A stretch of 46,208 nucleotides of DNA, from contig JAFTKI010000028.1 in the NCBI GenBank assembly GCA_017453335.1, positions 1 through 46,208 on the forward strand, read 5' to 3'. Made by a program: the position numbers and the translations under genes. Under the pieces are notes generated by a model. The model had not been told where the DNA came from and made no database searches. It worked only from the letters and a program-made list of their open reading frames with translations. This DNA is from Clostridia bacterium (GTDB taxonomy: Bacteria; Bacillota_A; Clostridia; Oscillospirales; CAG-272). Shown here piece by piece: positions 6,980 to 15,771 of the stretch (positions are counted from its first letter, which is position 1; each line of letters starts with the position of its first letter).

Positions 6980-8347
6980 TTACTTTGATGCTTTCACGGG
7001 GCGCAATTCCTTTGGTAGCCACCAGTTCTTCGTGTAAATGACGAGCAAAAGAAGCACTTCCGCAATCCATGAGATTGCCATACCCGCCCAAAATCCGTTG
7101 ACACCGTGCATAGCAGTGAGAGGATAGCTTACCGCGATACGCACCACCGAGGAAAACACGGTGGAAAAGATCAAAAAGCTCTTTGCTTTTGTTGCTCGGA
7201 AAATACCGTGGAACATATTGTTCACCACGTTAAAGAGTGCAAACGGCAAGAAGACCCGTTCAAAATATACCGTAAGGGAGATACTTTCCGCCGCGCTCCC
7301 CTCCGAGAAGAAGACGGAAGCAATAAACTCGGGGAAAATCAGGCACGGGATCAGCATGAGCAACATAAAAGCGATTGATTGCACCAAACCAACCATCACC
7401 CCCTTGCGCAAACGCCGCCGCTTTTCGTTTGCTTCAAAGGGACACCCCAGACACTGCGCCGTGTAGTTGCTGACGGTACGCGAGGAATTGTAATACATGG
7501 TATTCACCAGCGACAGGATCTGAGAGCTGACCACATAGGAAGCGATTGCCGATTCTCCAAACGAGTTGACCATAGGCGAGAGCACCAAGCCCGAGATGTA
7601 CATAGCACCCTGCTGAAAAATAGGCGGAATCGAATAAGGCAAAGCCCTTTTGGTTTCCTTTAAGCTCCACTTCATTTGGCACCCGTTCGGCAAAAGCTTT
7701 TTGAAAAGCTTGCGATATCGCCAAATATAGAAGCCCGTGCTAACAGCTGCCGACAACACCGAGGAGAATGCAATTCCCACAATTCCCAGCTCCAGAACCG
7801 TGACAGAAAGAATGTTACCGCCTATATTGAGTACTGCCGAAAGGATCGACATATAAAACGGGAAAGAGCTATCTCCAAACGCACCCAAAAGATAGATCGC
7901 ATTGGAATTGAACATAAAAATGACAAAGCCCGATATGTAGATGATAAAATAGGTTTTTGCATCCTCCCAAAACGTAGCGTCTACATTCAAAAACCGAAGA
8001 ATGGGGTCACAAAAGACAACGGCTAACGAAGAAACGATCAGCACCAGAACAGTACAAAAGCCAAAATGCGCCCAAACACCGCGGTAAATACGCTCGTTTT
8101 GGTTTTCACCGAACAATCGCGCAATATACATTCCGAATCCAACCATATACCCCGCAAATATCGAGGATACAAGGTCGATCACAGAGGAAGTCGCACCAAT
8201 CGCAGCAAGTCCAACCTCACCCAGATAATGTCCCGCAATCATGGTGTCGATCATGGTATAGGCCCGTGACAAAAGGCCGCTGAGCACAAGCGGTATTGCA
8301 AACAGGATAAAATTCTTCCAAATATTCCCTTCGGTTAATTTTTTCAT
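6980..8347 (-). CDS. MATE-family multidrug/metabolite exporter
   Basis: The 455-residue integral membrane protein has about 12 hydrophobic segments in two homologous halves. The family pattern in the first helices is ILFAIPLVLSGLLSRAYTMI, then MIAGHYLG and AAIGATSSV. It probably extrudes cationic or organic compounds in exchange for Na+ or H+. The ATG at 8347 follows a gggag RBS; an in-frame start 27 nt further upstream would lie before that RBS and is rejected. Its promoter is interlocked with that of the divergent Nudix gene and contains a perfect palindrome, so a repressor may control it. The substrate is unknown. Confidence 0.9.
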   Translation of the reverse strand: MKKLTEGNIWKNFILFAIPLVLSGLLSRAYTMIDTMIAGHYLGEVGLAAIGATSSVIDLVSSIFAGYMVGFGMYIARLFGENQNERIYRGVWAHFGFCTVLVLIVSSLAVVFCDPILRFLNVDATFWEDAKTYFIIYISGFVIFMFNSNAIYLLGAFGDSSFPFYMSILSAVLNIGGNILSVTVLELGIVGIAFSSVLSAAVSTGFYIWRYRKLFKKLLPNGCQMKWSLKETKRALPYSIPPIFQQGAMYISGLVLSPMVNSFGESAIASYVVSSQILSLVNTMYYNSSRTVSNYTAQCLGCPFEANEKRRRLRKGVMVGLVQSIAFMLLMLIPCLIFPEFIASVFFSEGSAAESISLTVYFERVFLPFALFNVVNNMFHGIFRATKAKSFLIFSTVFSSVVRIAVSYPLTAMHGVNGFWAGMAISWIAEVLLLLVIYTKNWWLPKELRPVKASK

Positions 8348-8358
8348 AATTGTCTCCC

Positions 8359-8414
8359 TTGACACCTTCGGCACAATTTGCTATAATTATAGCAAAATTC
8401 AACACTGTTTTCAA
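8359..8414. promoter_or_regulatory. Interlocked divergent promoters with a shared palindromic -10 region
   Basis: Plus strand: TTGACA (8359-8364), 17 bp, TATAAT (8382-8387), driving the Nudix gene. Minus strand: TTGAAA (8409-8414), 17 bp, TATAAT (8386-8391), driving the MATE gene. Both -10 boxes lie inside a perfect 20-bp palindrome at 8377-8396. Confidence 0.75.
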
Positions 8415-8492
8415 GATTTATTTTCACAAATATTACACCTTCGGTTTTACGGTTTTCGTACAAATCGAAATAACAGGCAAGGAGAACAACAC

Positions 8493-8993
8493 ATGGAAAT
8501 CATGGATCTTTACGGTGAAAACGAACAACGAACGGGAAAAACGATCCGCAGATGCGATCCGATCCCCAAGGGCGAGTATCTGCTGAGCTCAGAGGTGCTG
8601 GTGCGGCATATTGACGGCGACTATCTCTTGGTGCGCCGTTCTCCCAACAAGCGCGTTTATCCCAACTTTTACGAGGCGACCGCAGGAGGCGGCGCACTTG
8701 CGGGAGAGGATGCGCTCGCCTGTGTCAGACGCGAGTTGTTTGAAGAAACGGGAATCACCTCGGTTGTATTCAACGAGCTTGCCGTGACACGCGATGAAAA
8801 CTGCTTCTGCCACAGTTTTTTCGGTGTCACAAACTGTGAAAAGGACTCGATCCGATTGCAAGAAAGCGAGGTAACCGACTACAAGTGGGTATCCGAGCGC
8901 GAATTCATCGATTTTATCAACTCGGACGAGGTGATCGACACGCAAAAAGCGCGCTACGCCGAACATTTTCACCGCATGAAATATATAAAATAA
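8493..8993 (+). CDS. Nudix hydrolase
   Basis: The 166-residue Mg-dependent pyrophosphohydrolase has a complete Nudix box: G66-x5-E72-x7-R80-E-L-x-E84-E85-x-G87-I88. The N-terminal SSEVLVRH and the YEATAGGGA before the box resemble Nudix proteins of the isopentenyl-diphosphate-isomerase-like (YfcD) group. The substrate is therefore a nucleotide or prenyl diphosphate and is not settled. The start is supported by an aaggag RBS 8 nt upstream. It is monocistronic, with a strong hairpin terminator after it. It shares its promoter region with the MATE exporter. Confidence 0.9.
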   Translation: MEIMDLYGENEQRTGKTIRRCDPIPKGEYLLSSEVLVRHIDGDYLLVRRSPNKRVYPNFYEATAGGGALAGEDALACVRRELFEETGITSVVFNELAVTRDENCFCHSFFGVTNCEKDSIRLQESEVTDYKWVSEREFIDFINSDEVIDTQKARYAEHFHRMKYIK

Positions 8994-8998
8994 CATAA

Positions 8999-9034
8999 AA
9001 CACGGGATACCGCCAATCATCGGTATCCCGTGTT
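8999..9034. terminator. Terminator between Nudix and FAD-oxidoreductase genes
   Basis: Perfect 14-bp arms (8999-9012 and 9021-9034) run into a T tract. An A tract lies on the other side, so it works in both directions. Confidence 0.85.
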
Positions 9035-9044
9035 TTTATTGCGA

Positions 9045-10337
9045 TCAATCCAAAATAGCACCTTGCTCCACCAAATTTTTTTGCAAAAGAGGAACGTTAA
9101 TGTCGCGCACCGTAGCGGAGTCCTTCACCGCCATGGCAGACGCAACACCAGCCGCCTGTCCCATCGCCATTGCCGCAGGCATACAGCGCATACCGCCAAC
9201 CGCCTGTGACATACAGGAAAGCGTCTTCCCCGCTACCAAAAGATTTTGGCATTTTTTCGGGATCAGACTGCGATACGGAATATAGTAGCGCTCGGCAATC
9301 TCAATTTTGAAGTTGCCCTTTTCCGCCTCGCTTCTGCCATGTACATCCATGCCAAAGCCGTAAACCGCGATACGGTCATCAAATTTCGTGCCGTTTGACA
9401 CGTCCTCCACCGTGATCTTGTATTCTCCCTCGATATGGCGGCTTTCCCGCACGCCCAACACCGAAGCCACCTGTAAAAGCTTGCTCTCAGCAAAACCCGG
9501 CGTTTCGGTTTTGAGCAAACGGTGAGCATCCAAAACCTGATACCGCGCCTTGCTGTGCGCATCGGTCAAGCTTTTGGAGTTGGCTTGATCGACGTTGTAC
9601 ACGTGATAGTGATTGACGGTATATCTTCCCTTCTCGGGAGTGCGGTAAGCCTTCACGGGACGTGTCGGTCTTTGTCCGTAGCCTTTGTATGCCGCATCAT
9701 CCACGCCGCCCAATTCAAACATCAAGGTTCCCGGCTGTGGTACACCGCTCACTTCATCGCCCTTGTAGGTCGGCACACCTGCCTTTTCGGCAACTGCCGC
9801 CGTACCCGTGCAATCAATATAGGTTTTTGCCGTTACCGCGATTGGTCCTTCCAGCGCAGACAGCATAACAGCGCGGATGCGCTCGCCGTCCATGATACAA
9901 TCGGTAAAGCGCGTGTAGCAAAGCAGCTCCACGCCCGCCTCTCTCACCATTTCATCCAGAACGATCTCCAGATAATATGGTGAAAACGGCGTGACGTGGC
10001 GGTGATATTTTTCGATAAACGAGGTATAAACGCTGGAGTTTTCCACCTCTTCGGGCTCGATCACGGCACCGTAGGCTTTCAGGCGATCCACGATCTCACG
10101 GAACAGTCCGCCAACCGTCAGCTTCTCACCGTCGCGGTCATAAACCGTCATCAAGGGTCCGACAAGCGCGCCCGTTGCCATTCCGCCCAGTGTGGAATAA
10201 GACTCCACAAGCAGTGTTTTTGCACCCATACGAGCCGCCGCTACTGCCGCACAAACGCCTGCAGGACCACCGCCCAACACTACAACATCATAGCTTCCGT
10301 ACAGCGGAAGCTCTTTTTGATACGTAATACGATCCAT
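9045..10337 (-). CDS. FAD-dependent oxidoreductase (FAD_oxidored type)
   Basis: The 430-residue flavoprotein has an N-terminal Rossmann FAD site: VVVLGGGPAG (G22, G24, G27) and acidic E45 at the end of the second strand. The GGMATGALVG motif of the FAD_oxidored family follows. The C-terminus has the second FAD contact (VAGKTLSCMSQAVGGMRC) typical of fumarate-reductase-like or dihydroxyacetone/thiazole-type flavoproteins. An aaggg RBS supports the ATG at 10337 over the adjacent GTG. It is last in a minus-strand operon after a glycerophosphodiesterase (21-nt gap). A role in oxidising a product of that pathway is possible. The substrate is unknown. Confidence 0.85.
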   Translation of the reverse strand: MDRITYQKELPLYGSYDVVVLGGGPAGVCAAVAAARMGAKTLLVESYSTLGGMATGALVGPLMTVYDRDGEKLTVGGLFREIVDRLKAYGAVIEPEEVENSSVYTSFIEKYHRHVTPFSPYYLEIVLDEMVREAGVELLCYTRFTDCIMDGERIRAVMLSALEGPIAVTAKTYIDCTGTAAVAEKAGVPTYKGDEVSGVPQPGTLMFELGGVDDAAYKGYGQRPTRPVKAYRTPEKGRYTVNHYHVYNVDQANSKSLTDAHSKARYQVLDAHRLLKTETPGFAESKLLQVASVLGVRESRHIEGEYKITVEDVSNGTKFDDRIAVYGFGMDVHGRSEAEKGNFKIEIAERYYIPYRSLIPKKCQNLLVAGKTLSCMSQAVGGMRCMPAAMAMGQAAGVASAMAVKDSATVRDINVPLLQKNLVEQGAILD

Positions 10338-10358
10338 CACTCAACCCTTCTCAAAAAT

Positions 10359-11171
10359 TCAATCGTGATAGCCCTTTTGGCGCAAGATCGCAAGGATCTC
10401 GTCGGGATTGTTGCAGGTAATCAAGGTCGCACCGCTTTCGATCGCCAGATCAACACCGTGCTCGTCCTTCACGCCTGCTCCTGCCCACGCCTCGGGGCCC
10501 ATTGCCATCATGCGGTCAAACTCCCACTTTTCCGCAATATTGACATCGCGGAAGGTGGAACGGAACATACAGGTGCAATAGCCGTACGAATAAGGATCGA
10601 TGGTGGGCTTATCCTTCATCACGGGTAACGGATAATACACGTGCTGACGGTATTTCTTACCGTAGGTCTTATAGATGTATTCGTTGAGCTGATTCGACCA
10701 TGTATTGATCACCACGCGATCGGCAAAGCCGTAGTCATCGATCATTTTCAGCACACGGTCACAGACCTCCAGGGCGCGCACCTCATTGCCGGGCTGGCTG
10801 GGATACTCCTTCAGCTCCACGTCCAGCGTGATGGTGGGATGATCCTTCACCAGCTCCATGAACTCGGTAAAGGTTGGTATCTGTACACCGCGGAATTGCT
10901 CTCCCATGTGGATACCCGCATCCAGAGAACGCAGCTCGGCAAGCGTTTTCTCGCAGACCTTGCCCGTTCCATTGGTGGTGCGGTCAACCGTTGCATCGTG
11001 GATCACAACAAGCTCGTTGTCGTAGGTCACGCGCACGTCACATTCAAGCTGGTCAACCCCAATATCCAATGCCGCTTGAAACGCGGGAATGGTATTCTCG
11101 GGATATTTGGTCTTCCAGCCGCGATGTGCCGCAACATAAATATTTTTCTTGCTTTGTTTCCAGTAATTCAT
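10359..11171 (-). CDS. Glycerophosphodiester phosphodiesterase
   Basis: The 270-residue cytoplasmic GDPD TIM barrel hydrolyses glycerophosphodiesters to glycerol 3-phosphate and an alcohol. The catalytic and metal residues are visible: H16 in AAHRG, E25 in PENT, E43 and D45 in LECDV, and H58 in VIHDATVDRTTNGTG. No signal peptide is present, so it acts on imported or internal phospholipid breakdown products. The ATG lies 2 nt after the TGA of the GpsA-like gene with no strong RBS of its own, which implies translational coupling. Its product is the expected substrate of that upstream enzyme. Confidence 0.92.
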   Translation of the reverse strand: MNYWKQSKKNIYVAAHRGWKTKYPENTIPAFQAALDIGVDQLECDVRVTYDNELVVIHDATVDRTTNGTGKVCEKTLAELRSLDAGIHMGEQFRGVQIPTFTEFMELVKDHPTITLDVELKEYPSQPGNEVRALEVCDRVLKMIDDYGFADRVVINTWSNQLNEYIYKTYGKKYRQHVYYPLPVMKDKPTIDPYSYGYCTCMFRSTFRDVNIAEKWEFDRMMAMGPEAWAGAGVKDEHGVDLAIESGATLITCNNPDEILAILRQKGYHD

Positions 11172-11173
11172 AA

Positions 11174-12220
11174 TCAATACTCAAAGGTGAAGGATTCCCA
11201 AGGAATGTTCACTTCCATCTTCTTGGTCAGAATCTCATCGATGTGCAACAGCAGGGGGAAGTTCTCTTCCTTGAGAACGCCTGCTTCGATGCGGTTGCGG
11301 ACCGCGCGAGCCACGCGAACGGCTACAACCAAGGACTCCAATGTCACGCCGTTAAGCTCTGCCTTTGCTTCGTCAATGTTCAAGCCACGTCCCAAGAGAA
11401 TACCAACCAAACGGGTACGTCCGCCGTAAACGGTTACGTACAGGTCACCCGCTCCCACAGCCAGATTGTCAAGCGTACCTGCACCCTGGTAATCAAGCAG
11501 ACGGGACATTTCCTTAACCGCCTGACCGAACACAGCCGCCTGAGAGTTGAAATGCAATTCGCTGTCAAGACCAAACGCCTTTTGATTCAGACCGATGGTC
11601 AGCGCGATACCCAGCGCATAGCCGTTCTTGAGTGCAACCGCACTCTCGATTCCCACCACATCGGTGGAAAGGCTGATATGATAATAATCGGTTGCCATGA
11701 TCTTCTTGAACATTTTCAGAACCTTCATATCCTTACCGCAGAAGGCTACCTCGGTCTGGTCGTGAGCAACCAGCTCGTAGCTGGTGCAAGGACCGCCGAT
11801 GGCGTTGATGCAACGAGTCAAGCCTTTTTCTGCCAGTCTCTTCTCCCACAGCTCGGGATAGGTCAGCAGCTTGCCGTCCTCGGTGTCCATCAGTCCCTTG
11901 GTGACCGAAAGAACGGGCAGATCCTCGGGAAGTGCGGGAAGAACCACATCGGAGAACCAATCCACACCAAAGCTGCTCACTCCGCCGATCACCATATCGG
12001 CACCCTTTACTGCCTCGCTCATCTCTTCGATCTGATAATATTTAACACCTGCGGGAAAATCGCGGTTGAATTTGGGATGACGGTCGGTCTTGCGACAAGT
12101 GTCGATGATCTCACGGTCAAGAGGGGTACCCACAAGGCGCACCTCGTTGCCGTTTTCTCTTGCGGGAAAAGCCAAAGCGGAGCCCATCATGCCCGCGCCG
12201 ATGATTGTTACGATTGCCAT
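11174..12220 (-). CDS. GpsA-like NAD(P)-dependent glycerol-3-phosphate dehydrogenase
   Basis: The 348-residue two-domain dehydrogenase has the Rossmann motif G8-A-G10-M-M-G13, a SVTKGL block (K108), the GP at 143-144, the catalytic-lysine block ALKN (K198), and the substrate-phosphate region GAGDL (256-260) with R268-T-R270. These are GpsA family hallmarks. The sequence diverges from canonical GpsA in places, so a related 2-hydroxyacid or polyol phosphate is possible. It heads a minus-strand operon with glycerophosphodiesterase and an FAD oxidoreductase. Together these suggest glycerophosphodiester recycling to dihydroxyacetone phosphate rather than phospholipid synthesis. A weak aaagga RBS precedes the ATG; no convincing promoter was found in 12221-12467 on this strand. 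Confidence 0.85.
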   Translation of the reverse strand: MAIVTIIGAGMMGSALAFPARENGNEVRLVGTPLDREIIDTCRKTDRHPKFNRDFPAGVKYYQIEEMSEAVKGADMVIGGVSSFGVDWFSDVVLPALPEDLPVLSVTKGLMDTEDGKLLTYPELWEKRLAEKGLTRCINAIGGPCTSYELVAHDQTEVAFCGKDMKVLKMFKKIMATDYYHISLSTDVVGIESAVALKNGYALGIALTIGLNQKAFGLDSELHFNSQAAVFGQAVKEMSRLLDYQGAGTLDNLAVGAGDLYVTVYGGRTRLVGILLGRGLNIDEAKAELNGVTLESLVVAVRVARAVRNRIEAGVLKEENFPLLLHIDEILTKKMEVNIPWESFTFEY

Positions 12221-12286
12221 AATTTAAAATCCTTTCTTTCTCGGCTGTGCCGTTAAAAATCTCCCCCAAAAAGTCAAAATCAACTG

Positions 12287-12315
12287 TTGCATCTTCTGCA
12301 ATCCTGTGGTATAAT
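12287..12315 (+). promoter_or_regulatory. Promoter of the GH78-like gene, with a long leader
   Basis: TTGCAT (12287-12292), 17 bp, TATAAT (12310-12315). About 145 nt of AT-rich untranslated leader follow before the ATG at 12468. I recognise no riboswitch in it. Confidence 0.6.
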
Positions 12316-12467
12316 TGAAAAAAACTTCAACCTTTGGGAATCTGCAATTATTTTATCATTTTTGCCATGGTCTGTCAATAGGTGAAGTAAATGTTGAAAC
12401 CTGATCAAAATCTTTCATTTTTGGCTTCAAATTCTTCCAAACTTTTGCAAAAAGGAGAGATAAAACG

Positions 12468-14561
12468 ATGTTTATGAAAGCAAAACCGATATTCCCCAAG
12501 GGAAGATCCACCGAGCTCAACCGCTTTGCAGCCTTTCGTACAACACTTCCATCGTTGCGCGGTGCAAGGCTACACATCACCGCCGCCACCTTCTACCGCG
12601 TGTTTGTAAACGGTACGTTTGTGGCATTCGGCCCGGCTCGAACCGCCGCCAATTACGCGCGCGTGGATGCTTTGGATCTGGATCCCTACCACGTTGACGG
12701 AAAGAACGAAATATACGTTGAAGTGATTGGATACGCTTGCCGCTCGATCTCCACGGTATACCAGCCCTCTTTCCTGTGTGCCGAGGTAGTCTCCCGCGGA
12801 CGGGTACTCGCCTTTACGGGACGCGATTTTACGGCAACGCTTCCCGATACCAAGCTGCAAAAGGTGATGCGCTATTCCGTGCAACGGCATTTTTCCGAGG
12901 TCTGGGATCTGCACGCAGAAGCACTTGCAACGGCGGAAAAAGAAGTGGAGACCGAGATTCTTCCCCTGAATCTCACCTATCTGCCCCGCACAGCACCTTA
13001 CCCCTATTACGCTGACATTGCATTGACCGAAAGCTGCTCGCGCGGCACCCTTTCGACCGATACCGCAAAGCCCCCCAAGGAAAAGCTCTTTTCGTTTGTG
13101 CCGTCCGAGTATTGGGGACACTTTGAAGACGATTCGATCCTGTACCGTCCTTACGAATGGGTTTACGGACAGGCACAGACAAAAACGGCAGGCGGTGAGA
13201 AGCTCCCCGTTTCCTTGGGCGAAAACGAATACGCGATCTTTGATCTTTCTCGGATCGAAACGGGATTTTTGTTCCTGGATGCAACCGCACAAAAAGAGTG
13301 CGACCTGATCATCGGATTTTCCGAGGACGGCTGCCCCGACCGCTTTGAATATACCGACATGAGCGGATATCACGCCCTGGAATATCTTCTGCCCGCAGAC
13401 CGCCAATCGCAGGTGATGACCTTTGAGCCGTACGTTTACCGTTGGCTGATCGTTTGCGTCAAGAAGGGCGCTGTCACGCTCAATAAGCTTGGTGTCAAAG
13501 TTTTCCAGAACGACGTCAGCAAGGTCGAGATCCCGCAGGAGCTCTCTCCCGAGCTGCAGTCGCTCTACCATGCCGCTATCCGCACTTATGCACACAATGC
13601 AGTAGATGTTTATTCGGACTGTCCCTCGCGTGAGCGCGCGGGCTGGCTCTGTGACTCCTATTTCACAGCAAAGACCGAATACGAGCTGTTCGGAAGCACC
13701 GCCGTGGAGGATGCATTCCTTGAAAACTACCGCTTGTACGTTGGAAACGGCGATCTGCCCGAGGGCATGATCCCCATGTGCTTCCCCGCAGACGTACCGG
13801 ACGCGGGAAGAGGAAAATACATTCCGCAGTGGTCGATGTGGTTCGTTATTGAACTTGAAGAATACCTCCACAAGCGCAATCGCGCGGTGTACAAGGATCT
13901 GTTCCTTCCCCGTGTACAGGGCTTGCTGGATTTCTATGCACGCTATGAAAACGAAGACGGTCTCTTGGAAAAGCTGCCCTCCTGGAACTTTGTGGAGTGG
14001 AGCGTTGCAAACAACTGGACGCTGGACGTCAACTACCCCACCAATTTCCTATATGCACAGGTGCTGGAATCGGCATCGCGCATCATGGGAGATGAGAATC
14101 TCCTCCGCCGCGCAAACGAGGTTCGTGCAAAAACGATCGAGCAATCCTTCAACGGCAAGGTCTTCCTTGATCACGCCGTACGCGACGAAAACGGAAAGCT
14201 CGTGCGACTGGACGATTGCTCCGAGGCTTGCCAGTATTATGCGATCCTGTTCGGCGGCTTTGACATCAACGATGCACGATACGCTGAATTGAAGCATCTG
14301 GTAACCGTGGAGTTTACGCCCGACCGTACCTCTCACCCCGAAATTCATCCTGTCAATGCCTTCATCGGTGCTTACCTGCGATTGGAAGCACTGATCAAAA
14401 TGAAGGAAAACCAGCTTTTGCTGCGTGATGCAGTCGGATTCTTCGGTCACATGGGACAAACCACGGAAACGCTGTGGGAATACCGCCAGCCCCACGGAAG
14501 CCGCGACCACGGATTTGCTTCCTACGCATTGGTCGCAATCCGCCGCGCACTGAATCTGTAA
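12468..14561 (+). CDS. Alpha-L-rhamnosidase-like glycoside hydrolase (GH78 type)
   Basis: The 697-residue cytoplasmic protein has no signal peptide. Residues about 30-110 form a beta-sandwich with the YRVFVNG block typical of GH78 N-terminal domains. The (alpha/alpha)6 catalytic region carries the family signature DCPSRERAGWLCDS (384-397), with E389 the candidate general acid, followed by the conserved GMIPMCFP and QWSMWF segments. GH78 enzymes release terminal L-rhamnose from glycans or plant glycosides. Here imported oligosaccharides would be cut inside the cell. RBS aaggag lies 10 nt upstream. The following Gfo/Idh-type genes have their own promoter but probably act in the same sugar-use region. 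Exact specificity is unproven. Confidence 0.8.
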   Translation: MFMKAKPIFPKGRSTELNRFAAFRTTLPSLRGARLHITAATFYRVFVNGTFVAFGPARTAANYARVDALDLDPYHVDGKNEIYVEVIGYACRSISTVYQPSFLCAEVVSRGRVLAFTGRDFTATLPDTKLQKVMRYSVQRHFSEVWDLHAEALATAEKEVETEILPLNLTYLPRTAPYPYYADIALTESCSRGTLSTDTAKPPKEKLFSFVPSEYWGHFEDDSILYRPYEWVYGQAQTKTAGGEKLPVSLGENEYAIFDLSRIETGFLFLDATAQKECDLIIGFSEDGCPDRFEYTDMSGYHALEYLLPADRQSQVMTFEPYVYRWLIVCVKKGAVTLNKLGVKVFQNDVSKVEIPQELSPELQSLYHAAIRTYAHNAVDVYSDCPSRERAGWLCDSYFTAKTEYELFGSTAVEDAFLENYRLYVGNGDLPEGMIPMCFPADVPDAGRGKYIPQWSMWFVIELEEYLHKRNRAVYKDLFLPRVQGLLDFYARYENEDGLLEKLPSWNFVEWSVANNWTLDVNYPTNFLYAQVLESASRIMGDENLLRRANEVRAKTIEQSFNGKVFLDHAVRDENGKLVRLDDCSEACQYYAILFGGFDINDARYAELKHLVTVEFTPDRTSHPEIHPVNAFIGAYLRLEALIKMKENQLLLRDAVGFFGHMGQTTETLWEYRQPHGSRDHGFASYALVAIRRALNL

Positions 14562-14628
14562 TCCAAAAAAAAGACAAACTATATGCAAAAAAACAAAAAA
14601 ATGGTAACCCTAATATAAAGATTAGACA

Positions 14629-14657
14629 TTTACTTTTCTCGGAATCTATTATATAAT
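14629..14657 (+). promoter_or_regulatory. Promoter of the Gfo/Idh/MocA pair
   Basis: TTTACT (14629-14634), 17 bp, TATAAT (14652-14657), in an AT-rich 150-bp gap that shows no terminator for the upstream gene. Confidence 0.6.
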
Positions 14658-14712
14658 AATTTATGAACGGAAATCTCCGTCTTTCAAAAAAAGAAAGGTT
14701 TAGGTGAAAACT

Positions 14713-15771
14713 ATGAGAGTTGTAGCTGTTATCGGTTGCGGAAGAATCGCAAATAACGCACATCTTCCCGCACTCAGCGAAATCAAAAACGTACGTATCA
14801 AGTATGCTTGCGATCTGATCCTTGAAAAGGCAGAAGCAGCAAAGGAAAAATTCCCGATCATCGAGCAGGTCATCACCGACTATAAGATCGCACTGGCTGA
14901 CCCCGAGGTCGAGGCTGTTTGGGTACTCACCCCCAACTATGCACACTACACCGTTACCATGGATGCTCTTCGCGCAGGCAAGCATGTGCTTTGCGAGAAG
15001 CCCATCACCGTAAACTACAAGCTGTCCTGCGAAATGGCTGCAGAGGCTGCAAAGCAGAACCGTATGCTGAACATCGGCGTTTGCAACCGTTACCACAAGT
15101 CGGTTGAAATGCTGGAAAAGATGAACCGTGCAGGTAAGTTCGGTAACATCTACCACGTATACTGCTCCTTCCGTTCCTTCCGTTCCATCCCCGGTCTTGG
15201 CGGCGCATTCACCACCAAGGAGCAATCGGGCGGCGGCGTTCTGATCGACTGGGGTATTCACTTCCTCGACCTGATCCTGTACATCCTGGGCGGAGCAAAG
15301 CTGGAAACCCTGACCTGCGACGCTTACAACGAAATGGCAAAGGATATGAAGTCCTACAAGTACAAGAACATGTGGGCTGAGGACACCAAGGACGTTGAAA
15401 ACGGAACCAACGACGTTGACGACTACATCACCGGTCACATCCGTACCGATAAGGCTTCGATCTCCTTCAACGGCGCATGGGCTGAGAACATCAACCAAAA
15501 GGATCAGATGTTCATCGACTTCATGGGTGACAAGGGCGGCGCTCGCTTGACCTACGGTAAGAGATTCGAGTTCTACGATGGCGAAACGCTGGAGACCACC
15601 ACTTACGATTACCATATCCCGAATATGTACCGCGAAGAGGATGCTGCTTTCCTGGAAGCGATCCTGACCGGCGAGAAGACCAAGACGCATATCGACAACA
15701 TTCTCGAAAGCGCAAAGCTGCTTGATGCTCTTTATGCTTCCGCAGAGCAGAAAAAGGAGATCAAATTCTGA
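14713..15771 (+). CDS. Gfo/Idh/MocA-family oxidoreductase
   Basis: The 352-residue NAD(P)-dependent dehydrogenase probably acts on a sugar or inositol. The Rossmann motif is VIGCGRIA (G8, G10). The EKP motif with the catalytic lysine is at 95-97 (HVLCEKP). The D-W-G-I-H-x-x-D segment in the C-terminal domain supplies the usual active-site Asp and His. The ATG at 14713 follows aggtga by 6 nt; an in-frame GTG at 14704 is less likely because it makes the Rossmann strand start late. The stop codon overlaps the next start by one base (TGATG), so the two are translationally coupled. Confidence 0.9.
   Translation: MRVVAVIGCGRIANNAHLPALSEIKNVRIKYACDLILEKAEAAKEKFPIIEQVITDYKIALADPEVEAVWVLTPNYAHYTVTMDALRAGKHVLCEKPITVNYKLSCEMAAEAAKQNRMLNIGVCNRYHKSVEMLEKMNRAGKFGNIYHVYCSFRSFRSIPGLGGAFTTKEQSGGGVLIDWGIHFLDLILYILGGAKLETLTCDAYNEMAKDMKSYKYKNMWAEDTKDVENGTNDVDDYITGHIRTDKASISFNGAWAENINQKDQMFIDFMGDKGGARLTYGKRFEFYDGETLETTTYDYHIPNMYREEDAAFLEAILTGEKTKTHIDNILESAKLLDALYASAEQKKEIKF

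Noticed and set aside
12316..12467. Riboswitch in the long leader of the GH78-like gene
   Set aside because: I see no conserved aptamer core or terminator/antiterminator pair.
12356..12589. 77-codon minus-strand frame upstream of and inside the GH78-like gene
   Set aside because: It overlaps the start of a well-supported gene and has no RBS or domain.
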